NCBI GenBank assembly: GCA_039090855.1
Contig: CM076999.1
Span: 117,675,072-117,739,071, forward strand
DNA length: 64,000 bases
Direction of reading: 5' to 3'
Source of the DNA: Macrothele yani
Taxonomy: Eukaryota > Arthropoda > Arachnida > Araneae > Macrothelidae
Of the stretch, positions 46,206 through 55,443 are shown one piece after another. The notes beneath the pieces were generated by a model. It ran no database searches. It was given only the letters and a program-made list of their open reading frames with translations, and was not told where the DNA came from. A program made the position numbers and the translations under genes. Every line of letters starts with the position of its first letter. Position 1 is the stretch's first letter.

Positions 46206-46279
46206 TATGAATAAGAGATTTTAGAAGCGTTTGGATACAATAATGCCGGAATATTTTGAAAAAAGCTCTCAAATCACAT

Positions 46280-46510
46280 CCGTTGAACAGATATATCACT
46301 TGCACAACACGGAGAAATGTTGCATCCGGTGAAAGAATGAACACACCATGTCGCAATAACGGAATGATATCATATCAGGTGAAAAAATGAGCAAATCACA
46401 TCATAGTAGCGTGTTATGTATATAAATACAGACTCAAATGATTTTTACACATATTATTGCGCACTTCTTTTATTAAAGTCGCATAAGTGGAATACATTTC
46501 TACAATTTTT
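46280..46510 (+). promoter_or_regulatory. Orphan duplicate of the BRO promoter
   Basis: Aligns almost base for base with 44250-44470, including CACTTGCACAACACGG, GCATCCGGTGAAAGAA, TATATAAA (about 46417-46424) and AAAGTCGCATAAGTGGAATA. No BRO ORF follows. Either the coding part was lost, or the promoter now drives an RNA with the repeats below it. Confidence 0.6.
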
Positions 46511-46514
46511 TCGT

Positions 46515-46910
46515 TAAATCTTGAAGAGATGCAGTTCGCAGAATAAAATATACAATCAATGTCACAAGAACGGAAATTTCTATAAATGAGGACCGGAAGT
46601 TTATTTTCCGTTTGTAACACTTGGAATTGGTAGATCAGAATTTGCTCTTGTATTTCATTTACCTTTCTCAGGACTCAGGACTCATTTGGCTCAGTGCCAA
46701 ATTAATAAATCATGATATCGCAGAATAAAGTATGCAATCAATGTCTCAAGAACGGAAATCTTTATAAATGAGGACCAAAAGTCTGTTTTCCGTTTGTAAC
46801 ATTTGGAATTGGTCAATCAGAATTTGCTCTTGTATTTCATTTACTTAAAACTTGGACTCATTTGGCTCGGTGCCAAATTTTCTCCAGTGACTAATAGCGG
46901 ATTGAAATGC
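46515..46910. repeat. Direct duplication of about 200 bp
   Basis: Two copies (about 46520-46700 and 46725-46890) each with GCAATCAATGTC-type sequence, TATAAATGAGGACC, TTTTCCGTTTGTAACA, TTGCTCTTGTATTTCATTTA and CTCATTTGGCTC. A TATA-like box is conserved in both. No ORF. Confidence 0.7.
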
Positions 46911-46980
46911 GGTATCTGGACGGAGGTTCACTGGTGACCACTCAGAAATAACATTTGATAGTGTCATTTTGACAAGTTGA

Positions 46981-47400
46981 GAAAAAAAAAAAAAAAAAAA
47001 AAAAAAAACATGGGGAAGTTATGAAACAGGATATGATGAAACAGGAAGTTATGAAACAGGATATGATGAAACAGGATATGATGAAACAGGATATAATTTA
47101 ACAGAAAGTTATGAAACAGGATATGATGAAACAGGAAGTTATGAAACAGGATATAATTTAACAGAAAGTTATGAAACAGGATATGATGAAACAGAAAGTT
47201 ATGAAACAGGATATGATGAAACAGAAAGTTATGAAACAGGATATGATGAAACAGAAAGTTATGAAACAGGATATGATGAAACAGAAAGTTATGAAACAGG
47301 ATATGATGAAACAGAAAGTTATGAAACAGGATATGATGAAACAGAAAGTTATGAAACAGGATATTATGAAACAGGAAGTTATGAAACAAGATATGATTTG
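46981..47400. repeat. A tract and 30-bp minisatellite upstream of 47544
   Basis: A run of about 28 A, then about 13 units combining GAAACAGGATATGATGAAAC and AGAAAGTTAT. The long ORFs over it on both strands are repeat artefacts. Confidence 0.9.
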
Positions 47401-47402
47401 CG

Positions 47403-47410
47403 TATAAAAG
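47403..47410 (+). promoter_or_regulatory. TATA box of the 141-aa gene
   Basis: TATAAAAG at the edge of the minisatellite. A TCAGTC initiator-like site follows at about 47453. Leader about 110 bases. Confidence 0.7.
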
Positions 47411-47543
47411 AGCGTACAATTTTCATTTCTCACCACTTTATCAGCCAACCTCGTCAGTCTCTCTCACCAACTAAGAAAGTTAATCACTAGCCAACTTTGC
47501 CAAGCAACTCGTCAGTGTTAAGCCAACTCATCATTATTTCATC

Positions 47544-47969
47544 ATGTGCTTCTCCCTTATTAAAGAAAATGGAACAATCTGCACCTTCCAATGCAGCATC
47601 ACGGAGGAAACTCATTTAAACATCATTTACATCATGAAACTTGGTGAAAAAATTTTCTTTCAAGGCAACAGTGATCCACAGCACTTGAAAAAAATCCTGC
47701 CAGACCGTGTTACCTGCCTGCTCATGAATGACTTACCTACAGAAAGCTCTGGACACGTTCAAGCTCAACTCAGTTTTGCACCAGATTCTCTCAATAAAGA
47801 AGAAGCCATCCAAGGATTATTAGATGGGACATTTTTAATGGCCGAATACTCAGTGACCTATGAAAATCCAGTCCCAATGCACAACAGATATCTTGGCGTG
47901 GTGTCGGTGAGAAATGAATTAATTCCATGCCTAAGAAACATAAGCAATGATTGTATTATGTACATGTAA
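47544..47969 (+). CDS. Unrecognised 141-aa protein
   Basis: Not recognised. A compact, non-repetitive protein with mixed charge: an N-terminal strand-rich part (ICTFQCSITEETHLNIIYIM), a middle with LPDRVTCLLMNDLPTESS, and a C-terminus with MHNRYLGVVSVRNELIPCL. Five cysteines, no signal peptide, no membrane segment. The absence of repeats and intact frame suggest it is under selection or recently acquired. Its transcript ends with AATAAA at 48030-48035 and the hairpin/ACCATTGG element shared with the 53662 and 54693 genes. Confidence 0.65.
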   Translation: MCFSLIKENGTICTFQCSITEETHLNIIYIMKLGEKIFFQGNSDPQHLKKILPDRVTCLLMNDLPTESSGHVQAQLSFAPDSLNKEEAIQGLLDGTFLMAEYSVTYENPVPMHNRYLGVVSVRNELIPCLRNISNDCIMYM

Positions 47970-48029
47970 AGACTATTTTTCTTTCGTGCTTGTAAATATA
48001 TTTTTTTGTAAATACTTTGTAAATATAGC

Positions 48030-48120
48030 AATAAAGACAGAAAAAAATGAGGGAAGAGAATCCCAAAATACGGGATTCTCTTCCTCCATTTTTTTTAAAA
48101 GTCTTGCTAACCATTGGTTC
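48030..48120 (+). terminator. 3' end element: AATAAA, hairpin, ACCATTGG box
   Basis: AATAAA (48030-48035). An inverted repeat follows at 48041-48098 with arms of about 23 bp and two mismatches, around GGGAAGAGAATCCC and GGGATTCTCTTCC. ACCATTGGTTC is at 48110-48120. The same order occurs at 54474 and 55444. Confidence 0.75.
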
Positions 48121-48422
48121 ACCCTGTCAAGTAAAGACTTATCCTTTAAAGCACTAAGAAAATTAATATCAAAGAGTTAAAAGATGACATTATTTTTTTT
48201 GCTCGGTTTTGAGAAGTTGTGACAATGATTCCCCCACATCAATTATTCCAAGAATATTAATAATAAAATATATTTACCAAATAAACATGATAATTAATGG
48301 ATAAAAAAAAGATATTTTAATTTAATATTTTAAAGAATTTTTTTTTTAATATTTTTCAGGTTTACCCCATTTTTATTTTATTTTAAAAATGTTTACAGAA
48401 TAAAAACAACAACAGAATGATT
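48121..48422. other. Convergent intergenic DNA
   Basis: A+T-rich. It holds the minus-strand polyadenylation signal of the next gene (TTTATT, 48373-48378). Nothing else seen. Confidence 0.4.
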
Positions 48423-49349
48423 TTACAATGACGGTTGAATTTTTAACTGAAATGAAGAATGGTCAAATGAAATGTCTATTGTATAGTGTCCGTTAACTGA
48501 TGAAGTTTCTAATAGAGGTGTGATAGAGGTCTCTGCTGCTGCAATCCTCGGTATTTTTACTAAAAGTGGTGGAATTCTCAGAGAATGTTGAATAGGTGGG
48601 TCAGGTGAATAAGATGGGTCAGGTGAATAAGATGGATCAGGTGAAGCAGGTGATGGCAACAATTCAGGTGAAGCAGGTGAATAAGATGGCAACAATTCAG
48701 GTGAGGCAGGTGATGGCCATAAATCTGGTGAAGCAGGTGAATAAGATGGCAACAAATCAGGTGAGGCAGGTGAATAAGATGGCAACAAATCAGGTGAGGC
48801 AGGTGAATAGGATGGCAACAAATCAGGTGAGGCAGGTGAATAAGATGGCAACAAATCTGGTGAGGCAGGTGAATAAGATGGCAACAAATCTGGTGAGGCA
48901 GGTGAATAAGATGGCAACAAATCTGGTGAGGCAGGTGAATAAGATGGCAACAAATCTGGTGAGGCAGGTGAATAAGATGGCAACAAATCTGGTGAGGCAG
49001 GTGAATAAGATGGCAACAAATCTGGTGAGGCAGGTGAAAACCATGAATCAAATGAGGAAGGTGAATGTTCAGGTGAGGCAGGCAACAAATCAGGCGAGGC
49101 AGGTGAAAACCATGAATCAAATGAGGAAGGTGAATGTTCAGGTGAGGCAGGCAACAAATCAGGTGATGGCAATAAATCAGATGGCAACAAATCAGGTGCC
49201 TCATCAAGTATATCCGGTTCCGTGAAAGCATTTTCAAATGTTTGCGGCATTGGGTGGATCCTCGAACTTTTGACTGCTGTTCTACAATGTCTTTTCACGT
49301 TCTTATCAACTTCCTCAGAATCCCTTTTACGTGATCTCAGGTTATACAT
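48423..49349 (-). CDS. Repeat protein with SPASPDLLPSY units, paralog of 52302
   Basis: 308 aa. Residues 1-45 are basic (MYNLRSRKRDSEEV, nuclear-type). About 52-240 is a Pro/Ser/Leu repeat whose 11-residue unit (SPASPDLLPSY) is encoded by a 33-bp tandem repeat of about a dozen units, with two larger units (PEHSPSSFDSWFS). About 245-308 is a conserved C-terminal domain: IPPLLVKIPRIA, then GHYTIDISFD and LKIQPSL. That domain and the N-terminal MY.LR match the 52302 protein, while the repeats differ completely, so the repeats are lineage-specific inserts in a common scaffold. Function unknown. The domain looks beta-rich. TATAAAAG on the minus strand at 49389-49396. Confidence 0.75.
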   Translation of the reverse strand: MYNLRSRKRDSEEVDKNVKRHCRTAVKSSRIHPMPQTFENAFTEPDILDEAPDLLPSDLLPSPDLLPASPEHSPSSFDSWFSPASPDLLPASPEHSPSSFDSWFSPASPDLLPSYSPASPDLLPSYSPASPDLLPSYSPASPDLLPSYSPASPDLLPSYSPASPDLLPSYSPASPDLLPSYSPASPDLLPSYSPASPDLLPSYSPASPDLWPSPASPELLPSYSPASPELLPSPASPDPSYSPDPSYSPDPPIQHSLRIPPLLVKIPRIAAAETSITPLLETSSVNGHYTIDISFDHSSFQLKIQPSL

Positions 49350-49621
49350 GGTGAACGCAGTTATGAATATTAAAAATGAATGTTTGCGCTTTTATAACTT
49401 TATAAAGATGACGTCACGTGACAGAAAGTCATGTGACAGGATGCACATGATAGGAAGTCACGTGACAGGATAGGAAGTCACGTGACAGGATAGGAAGTCA
49501 CGTGACAGGATGCACATGATAGGAAGTCACGTGACATGAATATCAGATATAAAAAGAAGCACGCTGACTCCAGCATTTTCTTGTTGTCACTTTAGTAGCC
49601 AAACTCTAGACAAAAGTAAAG
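49350..49621. promoter_or_regulatory. Divergent promoter with E-box minisatellite
   Basis: Shared by 48423-49349 (minus TATA at 49389-49396) and 49622-50107 (plus TATAAAAA at 49548-49555). Between the two TATA boxes are TGACGTCACGTG (CRE overlapping an E-box, 49409-49420) and repeated units of AGGAAGTCACGTGACAGGAT. Each unit holds CACGTG, a bHLH-type palindrome, so both genes may answer to the same factor. Confidence 0.65.
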
Positions 49622-50107
49622 ATGGCGCAAAAGGATCCAAGTGTAATACTGGAGGACGACAAGATAATAGAATATCTCCAGGAAGATGAATTATTATATG
49701 TTTTGGACATAATAAATAAATACGTTCCTGAGATGCAACGAGATGAGTGTAAAAATGAGGATGACAACCTGATGGGCAACATGATAAAGGATGACAACGT
49801 AATGGAGGATGGCAACATGATGGGCAACACGATGAAGGATGACAACCTAATGGGCAACATGACGAAGGAAACGGACTACCTAATGGAGGATGACAACCTG
49901 ATGGGCAACATGATGAAGGACCTAATGGAAGATAGTTTTGATTTCGACAACATGGTGAAGGATTTGGATAATTATGAATTGAACGAAATGCTACAAGATT
50001 TGATAAGTTTAGAAGATGAATTAAATAAACCTGATGTACTCAACAACGTGGCGAATACATTGGACATGATGGGAGAAGAGGTAAAACAATTTAACACCCC
50101 TGAATGA
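49622..50107 (+). CDS. Acidic Met/Asn-rich repeat protein
   Basis: 161 aa, strongly acidic. N-terminal 1-42 helical (IIEYLQEDELLYVLDIINKY). 43-105 is a repeat of DDNLMGNMMKD-like units from a tandem DNA repeat. The C-terminus is acidic and hydrophobic (DSFDFDNMVKDLDNYELNEM and LISLEDELN). Clusters of acidic residues mixed with Phe, Leu and Met are typical of transcription-activation domains, but that is only an analogy. Divergent with the 48423 gene, TATA 49548. AATAAA at 50142-50147 starts an array of repeated 3' ends. Confidence 0.6.
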   Translation: MAQKDPSVILEDDKIIEYLQEDELLYVLDIINKYVPEMQRDECKNEDDNLMGNMIKDDNVMEDGNMMGNTMKDDNLMGNMTKETDYLMEDDNLMGNMMKDLMEDSFDFDNMVKDLDNYELNEMLQDLISLEDELNKPDVLNNVANTLDMMGEEVKQFNTPE

Positions 50108-50127
50108 ACGTTTCGTGAAAAAAATTT

Positions 50128-50795
50128 ATTATCTATTAAAAAATAAATACTCTACCTTTGTAATGCTACATTCTTGTTATACTATACCTTTTGTACAAAA
50201 CTGTTATTAAATAATAAATTATTATCTATTAAAAAATAAATACTCTACCTTTGTAATGCTACATTCTTGTTATACTATACCTTTTGTACAAAACTGTTAT
50301 TAAATAATAAATTATTATCTATTAAAAAATAAATACTCTACCTTTGTAATGCTACATTCTTGTTATACTATACCTTTTGTACAAAACTGTTATTAAATAA
50401 TAAATTATTATCTATTAAAAAATAAATACTCTACCTTTGTAATGCTACATTCTTGTTATACTATACCTTTTGTACAAAACTGTTATTAAATAATAAATTA
50501 TTATCTATTAAAAAATAAATACTCTACCTTTGTAATGCTACATTCTTGTTATACTATACCTTTTGTACAAAATTGTTATTAAATAATAAATTATTATCTA
50601 TTAAAAAATAAATACTCTACCTTTGTAATGCTACATTCTTGTTATACTATACCTTTTGTACAAAATTGTTATTAAATAATAAATTATTATCTATTAAAAA
50701 ATAAATACTCTACCTTTGTAATGCTACATTCTTGTTATACTATACCTTTTGTACAAAACTGTTATTAAATAATAAATTATTATTAATTAAAAAAT
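50128..50795. repeat. 92-bp tandem array of a gene 3' end
   Basis: Seven full units and a partial one, each starting TTATCTATTAAAAAATAAAT and containing an AATAAA, CTACCTTTGTAATGCTACAT and GTTATACTATACCTTTTGTA. The first unit is the natural 3' end of the 49622 gene. Confidence 0.9.
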
Positions 50796-50847
50796 AAATA
50801 CAGATATTGAAGACCATAAGATATTATTCTCTCATAAATATTTTCTC

Positions 50848-50851
<4 letters not shown>

Positions 50852-50894
<43 letters not shown>
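50852..50894. repeat. A tract bounding hr-like block 1
   Basis: About 43 consecutive A. Related A or A-then-T tracts bound each hr-like block (52033-52075, 57475-57529, 58152-58198). Confidence 0.8.
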
Positions 50895-50905
<11 letters not shown>

Positions 50906-52027
50906 AATAATTTACAATAAGTATTTTTATTTACATGTCTTATCTCACCACAAGATATACCAAGCGGTATATTTACTTCGAGTTGAGGGTAATCATGGAT
51001 ACATTATAAAAATAAAAGTAAAATTACATAAAATAAATAATTTACGGGACTGACAATAGATCTATTTATTGTCAGTCCCGCACATTGTAAAATTACATAA
51101 AATAAATAATTTACGGGACTGACAATAGATCTATTTATTGTCAGTCCCGCACATTGTAAAATTACATAAAATAAATAATTTACGGGACTGACAATAGATC
51201 TATTTATTGTCAGTCCCGCACACTGTAAAATTACATAAAATAAAATAATTTACGGGACTGACAATAGATCTATTTATTGTCAGTCCCGCACATTATAAAA
51301 TTACATAAAATAAATAATTTATAAACATATCAGTGCATAATAATTTATAATATTTAAATAAAAAAATACCTATTGTAAAATTATTATTCTAAATATAAAT
51401 TTTAATAACCAGTATATTATTTAAAAAAATTCTACTAATTACATGTATCATTTCAAGGGTGGACGCGGGTGGGTAAGTATAATACATAATATATAATTTA
51501 TAATATTTAAATAAAAAATACCTATTGTAAAATTATTATTCTAAATATAAATTTTAATAACCAGTATATTATTTAAAAAAAATTCTACTAATTACATGTA
51601 TCATTTCAAGGGTGGACGCGGGTGGGTAAGTATAATACATAATATATAATTTATAATATTTAAATAAAAAATACCTATTGTAAAATTATTATTCTAAATA
51701 TAAATTTTAATAACCAGTATATTATTTAAAAAAAATTCTACTAATTACATGTATCATTTCAAGGGTGGACGCGGGTGGGTAAGTATAATACATAATATAT
51801 AATTTATAATATTTAAATAAAAAATACCTATTGTAAAATTATTATTCTAAATATAAATTTTAATAACCAGTATTTTATTTAAAAAAAATTCTACTAATTA
51901 CATGTATCATTTCAAGGGTGGACGCGGGTGGGTAAGTATAATACATAATATATAATTTATAATATTTAAATAAAAAATACCTATTGTAAAATTATTATTT
52001 TAAAAACTTTTCCTACAAATTTATTTC

Positions 52028-52030
<3 letters not shown>
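50895..52030. repeat. hr-like block 1: hairpin array plus 152-bp repeat array
   Basis: A leader (about 50895-51043, with ACCAAGCGGTATATTTACTT and GGGTAATCATGGATACATTA). Then four 69-70-bp units, each with a palindrome CGGGACTGACAATA / TATTGTCAGTCCCG (starts 51045, 51114, 51183, 51253). Then four units of about 152 bp marked by GGTGGACGCGGGTGGGTAAG. Tandem palindromes of this sort serve as replication origins and enhancers in baculoviruses and occur in nimaviruses. Confidence 0.85.
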
Positions 52031-52067
<37 letters not shown>

Positions 52068-52256
52068 TTTTTTTGAAGAAAATTTATTTACCAAAAGACT
52101 TCTTCTAAAATATATTTATTTATACATTTGGAATAAGTACCTATTCTTATCAACCTTCTTGTATGTATTATAATTTTAAACAGACAAACTGATAATTAGA
52201 GAGGGGAAGGACTACATCCACAGGAAATGACATAAGAGAATATCCTTTCCGGACAG

Positions 52257-52264
52257 TATAAAAA
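52257..52264 (+). promoter_or_regulatory. TATA box of the GETSNNAY-repeat gene
   Basis: TATAAAAA 45 bases before the ATG. GGAAAGGATATTC-type sequence upstream. Confidence 0.7.
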
Positions 52265-52301
52265 GAGCAAGCACTCATTTTCACCATTCTTCTTTTTTGC
52301 C

Positions 52302-53006
52302 ATGTATGAACTTCGACCAATTTCTCGTAAGAATTATGCAAATATGGAGTATGATCTCCCAACACCCCCAGGGACATACGAATATGATAAAAAGTATATC
52401 CCCATAAAGTTGATCAAACGAAGAATGAAGAGGAGAAAAAACATTTCCCGTAAAGTAAAATGCCTGTATTCACGCATTCCACTTCCCCCTCCTAAATTGC
52501 ATGTAAAGCATGAGGATACTTCAAATAATGCCTACGGTGAAACTTCAAATGATGCCTACGGTGAAACTTCAAATGATGCCTACGGTGAAACTTCAAATGA
52601 TGCCTACGGTGAAACTTCAAATGATGCCTACGGTGAAACTTCAAATAATGCCTACGGTGAAACTTCAAATAATGCCTACGGTGAAACTTCAAATAATGCC
52701 TACGGTGAAACTTCAAATAATGCCTACGGTGAAACTTCAAATAATGCCTACGGTGAAACTTCAAATAATGCCTACGGTGAAACTTCAAATAATGCCTACG
52801 GTGAAACTTCAAATAATGGAACATCTCAAATTCCTCCATTAAAAATTTCCATTCCATGGATAGCCATTAAACAATCATTGATGCATCTTCTAGATATCTC
52901 TACGATGGATACCAACACATCAGAAGGATTATATTCTGTGGACGTTTCATTTGACAAGACTGGAGATGATCCGCTTTTAACTTTTATAATTCAACCATCA
53001 ATGTAA
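52302..53006 (+). CDS. Repeat protein with GETSNNAY units, paralog of 48423
   Basis: 234 aa. Residues 1-70: MYELRPISRK, then a very basic stretch (LIKRRMKRRKNISRKVK, nuclear-type). 71-166: twelve 8-residue units (EDTSNNAY, then GETSNNAY or GETSNDAY) from a 24-bp tandem repeat. 173-234: C-terminal domain IPPLKISIPWIA, LYSVDVSFD, LTFIIQPSM, matching the 48423 protein. Unknown function. A second copy lies beyond the gap at 63113-63817 on the minus strand. In this copy units 2-5 read SND, in the other only units 4 and 5 do. Confidence 0.75.
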   Translation: MYELRPISRKNYANMEYDLPTPPGTYEYDKKYIPIKLIKRRMKRRKNISRKVKCLYSRIPLPPPKLHVKHEDTSNNAYGETSNDAYGETSNDAYGETSNDAYGETSNDAYGETSNNAYGETSNNAYGETSNNAYGETSNNAYGETSNNAYGETSNNAYGETSNNAYGETSNNGTSQIPPLKISIPWIAIKQSLMHLLDISTMDTNTSEGLYSVDVSFDKTGDDPLLTFIIQPSM

Positions 53007-53219
53007 GCATCTTTTATTTTGTATAATTCTTTCTTTTGATAATTTAAAAGTTTTTTTTCCGTGTTGAAACAATTTAAACAAGATTTCTTTTTGTTAATTT
53101 GAAAAGATAATTTAAATAGATACTGTATCAACAGAAAGTTCATTAATGTGTGTTGATGCAATTGAAACAGCAAGAGTACAGTTTCAAGAGAGAAAAAATT
53201 TTGTTGCTAAAAATATGTT
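53007..53219. other. 3' flank
   Basis: A+T-rich. No strong AATAAA apart from AATAAAAG at about 53225. Otherwise nothing seen. Confidence 0.3.
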
Positions 53220-53224
53220 GTGGA

Positions 53225-53545
53225 AATAAAAGAATTCAATCACATGATATTATCAGCAGGGTAATCACAAGATGTTATCAGCAGGGCAATCATATGATGT
53301 TATCAGCAGGGTAATCACAAGATGTTATCAGCAGGGTAATCACATGATGTTATCAGCAGGGTAATCACATGATGTTATCAGCAGGGTAATCACATGATGT
53401 TATCAGCAGGGCAATCACATGATATTATCAGCAGGGCAATCACAAGATGTTATCAGCAGAGCGCTCACATGCTATTATCAGCAGGGCGCTCACATGCTAT
53501 TATCAGCAGGGCGCTCACATGATATTATCACGTGATATTATCAGC
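53225..53545. repeat. 24-25 bp minisatellite upstream of 53662
   Basis: About twelve units of ATCAGCAGGGTAATCACATG plus ATGTT or ATATT. The last units read GCAGGGCGCTCACATG and end at a TATCACGTGATA palindrome. The second contig opens at exactly this palindrome. Confidence 0.9.
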
Positions 53546-53661
53546 AGATAGAGGGCGCTCTCAACAGTTTAATGCATACTATAAAAAGGAGAAGCAAGTC
53601 TCAGTTATATCTCATCTTGACTGTCTTGTCTGACTAAAAAAAAGCTCTTGTTTAAACCATC
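53546..53661 (+). promoter_or_regulatory. Promoter of the 212-aa gene
   Basis: AGAGGGCGCTCT (about 53551-53562), TATAAAAA at 53580-53587, and TCAGT initiator at about 53601. The AGAGGGCGCT box also occurs twice before the paralog's TATA (about 54604 and 54624). Confidence 0.65.
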
Positions 53662-54331
53662 ATGGAAATTGCTGCTGCATTTGAAATTGTAAAAAGATGG
53701 ATAATACAACCCAATGCAGTTCCTATTCTGCCGGCGGAATTGGCCGATTCATCAACTGAAGTGGCAGAAGCCGTAAAATTGGCACGCAAATTCTTCAACA
53801 GTAAATTTGCCAAGATTGAATTTCTCAGGCGAAATAAATATCAGAATATAAGGAGATCCATGTGTGGCAGATACAAAAGAAGTATCAACGTTGAAGCCGA
53901 TGAACACAAGCGACAAAAATTGGATGATGAAATGTGGCATGCATACAAGAGAGTTCTTGGTCACGTGAATGCTAAAATTTTAGCATTACATCCCACATTG
54001 AGTGATGAGGAAGTAAAAGAAGTAAAGAAGAACATTTTCAACATGATGGAGGACGCCCTGACAAAGAATAAAGTGTTTTACCTTTCTCTGCCTCTGCAAA
54101 TGAAAAAAACTCCAACAAGTATTAAAGCTGCTCACAAAAGAATGGAAAAGTATTATAATTCACGGCAAGCTTTATGGTGTTTCATCAACAGAAAAAATGC
54201 CAAGAGGCAAGCTTGGAATGCCGAAAAGAAAAGTGTGCTTGTTAAGGGAAGAAAAGAGACAGAACGCATTGGAGGAGCAGACTTGGAATGCCTATTATGA
54301 AGCAAGAGATTATGTTGTGAAACAAATGTGA
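53662..54331 (+). pseudogene. Lysine-rich helical protein, paralog 1, with a C-terminal frameshift
   Basis: The open frame gives 212 aa ending at 54300. Unrecognised: helical and Lys/Arg-rich. N-terminus with KRWIIQPNA and LPAELADS, middle with EMWHAYKRVLGHVNAKI and LHPTLSDEEVKEVK, then VFYLSLPLQMKKTP. Compared with paralog 2 (54693), the similarity in the last 35 codons moves to another frame at about 54195-54235 and that frame ends at a TGA at 54329-54331. So the annotated C-terminus from about residue 185 on is probably out of frame. This may be decay or a sequencing error. 3' element at 54474. Confidence 0.6.
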
Positions 54332-54357
54332 ACAAACAAAAAAAGGACTTTAATATA

Positions 54358-54359
<2 letters not shown>

Positions 54360-54399
<40 letters not shown>

Positions 54400-54400
54400 G
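54360..54400. repeat. TTA microsatellite
   Basis: (TTA)n between the gene and its AATAAA. Confidence 0.8.
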
Positions 54401-54473
54401 TATACCAACATATATATATGGTATTGTACTCTTTGTAAGCATTTTTTTTTGTATGTAAAATGTTTGTTGAAAC

Positions 54474-54555
54474 AATAAACGTAAAAAAATGGGAAAGTAA
54501 ACCTTATAAAGGTTTACTTTCCCATTTTTTTAAACACACATTTTACCATTGGTTT
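54474..54555 (+). terminator. 3' end element: AATAAA, perfect hairpin, ACCATTGG box
   Basis: AATAAA 54474-54479. Perfect 23-bp arms 54483-54505 and 54509-54531 around a three-base loop (AAATGGGAAAGTAAACCTT on the left). ACCATTGGTTT 54545-54555. Confidence 0.85.
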
Positions 54556-54599
54556 CATCAAATCAGGACAGAAATGACGTTATTTGTAAGAGTAGGGAA

Positions 54600-54692
54600 A
54601 ATAGAGGGCGCTAGCATCGATCAAGAGGGCGCTGGCATCGATCGCTACACACTATAAAAGGCAAAGCAGACAAAACTCAGTCATTCTCAATC
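54600..54692 (+). promoter_or_regulatory. Promoter of paralog 2
   Basis: AGAGGGCGCT twice (about 54604, 54624), each followed by a GCATCGATC, then TATAAAAG at 54653-54660 and ACTCAGTCATTC as initiator at about 54675. Confidence 0.7.
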
Positions 54693-55374
54693 ATGGAAAC
54701 CCAGACTGAAGTTCTTGAAACGGTGAAAAGATGGGTGACGCATCATCATAGTCATAAACTTCATCTTACGCCGGAACTTGATATTATGCCGGCAGAATTA
54801 AATTCGGCAAAAGTGACAACAGCAATAAACTTGGCTCGTAAATTTCTAAATGCCAAGAAATCAAGTTTGGATTTTGAGAGAGTCAATAGGAGACACTTGC
54901 GACAAAACAAATCTAGTATGGATTCTGTTGAAAGGCAAAATTATAGATTGAATGCGGAAATGTGGAATGCTTACAGGAAGCAATTCGTTATGTGGACGCT
55001 GCAATCTTAAAGCTTCATCCCGTGTTGAGTAATGAAGAACAGAAAAGGGTCAAGTTATCCATCTTGACAGCAATGGAGGATACCCTGGAAAGAAAGAAAC
55101 TTTTTTCCTGTCTCTTCCCGTTCAAATGAAAGAAATTCCCAGAGAATTTAGTGTAGCTGATAAACTCATTTCCAAGTATCACGATGCCCAAAAAACTTTG
55201 TGGTCTTTCCGCAATAAAAAGAACTCACGAGATGTACAAAGAATGCCAAGAAGAAAAGTGTGTTTGCTTAAGGAGAAAGAAAAAGAGAAGGTGTTGGAAC
55301 AACACGTACGTAACGACTACAACAAGGCAATGAACTATATTACGAAAATGAAAGGACAAATAATGTCTCTTTAA
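54693..55374 (+). pseudogene. Lysine-rich helical protein, paralog 2, with two frameshifts
   Basis: The first frame (54693-55010, 105 aa) matches paralog 1 from its start (VLETVKRWV, MPAELNSA, INLARKFLNAK) to EMWNAYRK, then leaves the common frame at about 54980. The matching sequence continues in a second frame (LHPVLSNEEQKRVK) until a T run at about 55105, and then in the frame of 55126-55374 (MKEIPREF, AQKTLWSFRNKK, RRKVCLLKEKE). So two breaks separate three parts. One lies in a homopolymer, so a sequencing slip is possible. Function unknown. It shares promoter box and 3' element with paralog 1. Confidence 0.65.
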
Positions 55375-55443
55375 AAGGAACTTTGTATGTCAAATCTATT
55401 GTTCTTTATATAATATTTTGATATTTGTAATGTTTGATAAAAC

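Noticed and set aside
46964..47448. 151-codon Phe/His-rich ORF upstream of 47544
   Set aside because: Reading of the 30-bp minisatellite and the A tract on the minus strand.
48578..49237. Long ORFs on both strands over the 33-bp repeat (219 and 209 codons)
   Set aside because: Out-of-frame readings of the repeat in the 48423 gene. Only the frame with basic N-terminus, TATA and paralogous C-terminus is supported.
52492..52857. KFHRRHYL-repeat ORF on the minus strand (and its mirror at 63262)
   Set aside because: Antisense of the GETSNNAY repeat.
53225..53545. CRISPR-like array of 24-25 bp units
   Set aside because: Units are contiguous with no unique spacers, there are no cas genes, and the setting is eukaryotic. 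It is a minisatellite. The same holds for 24016-24200 and 47009-47400.
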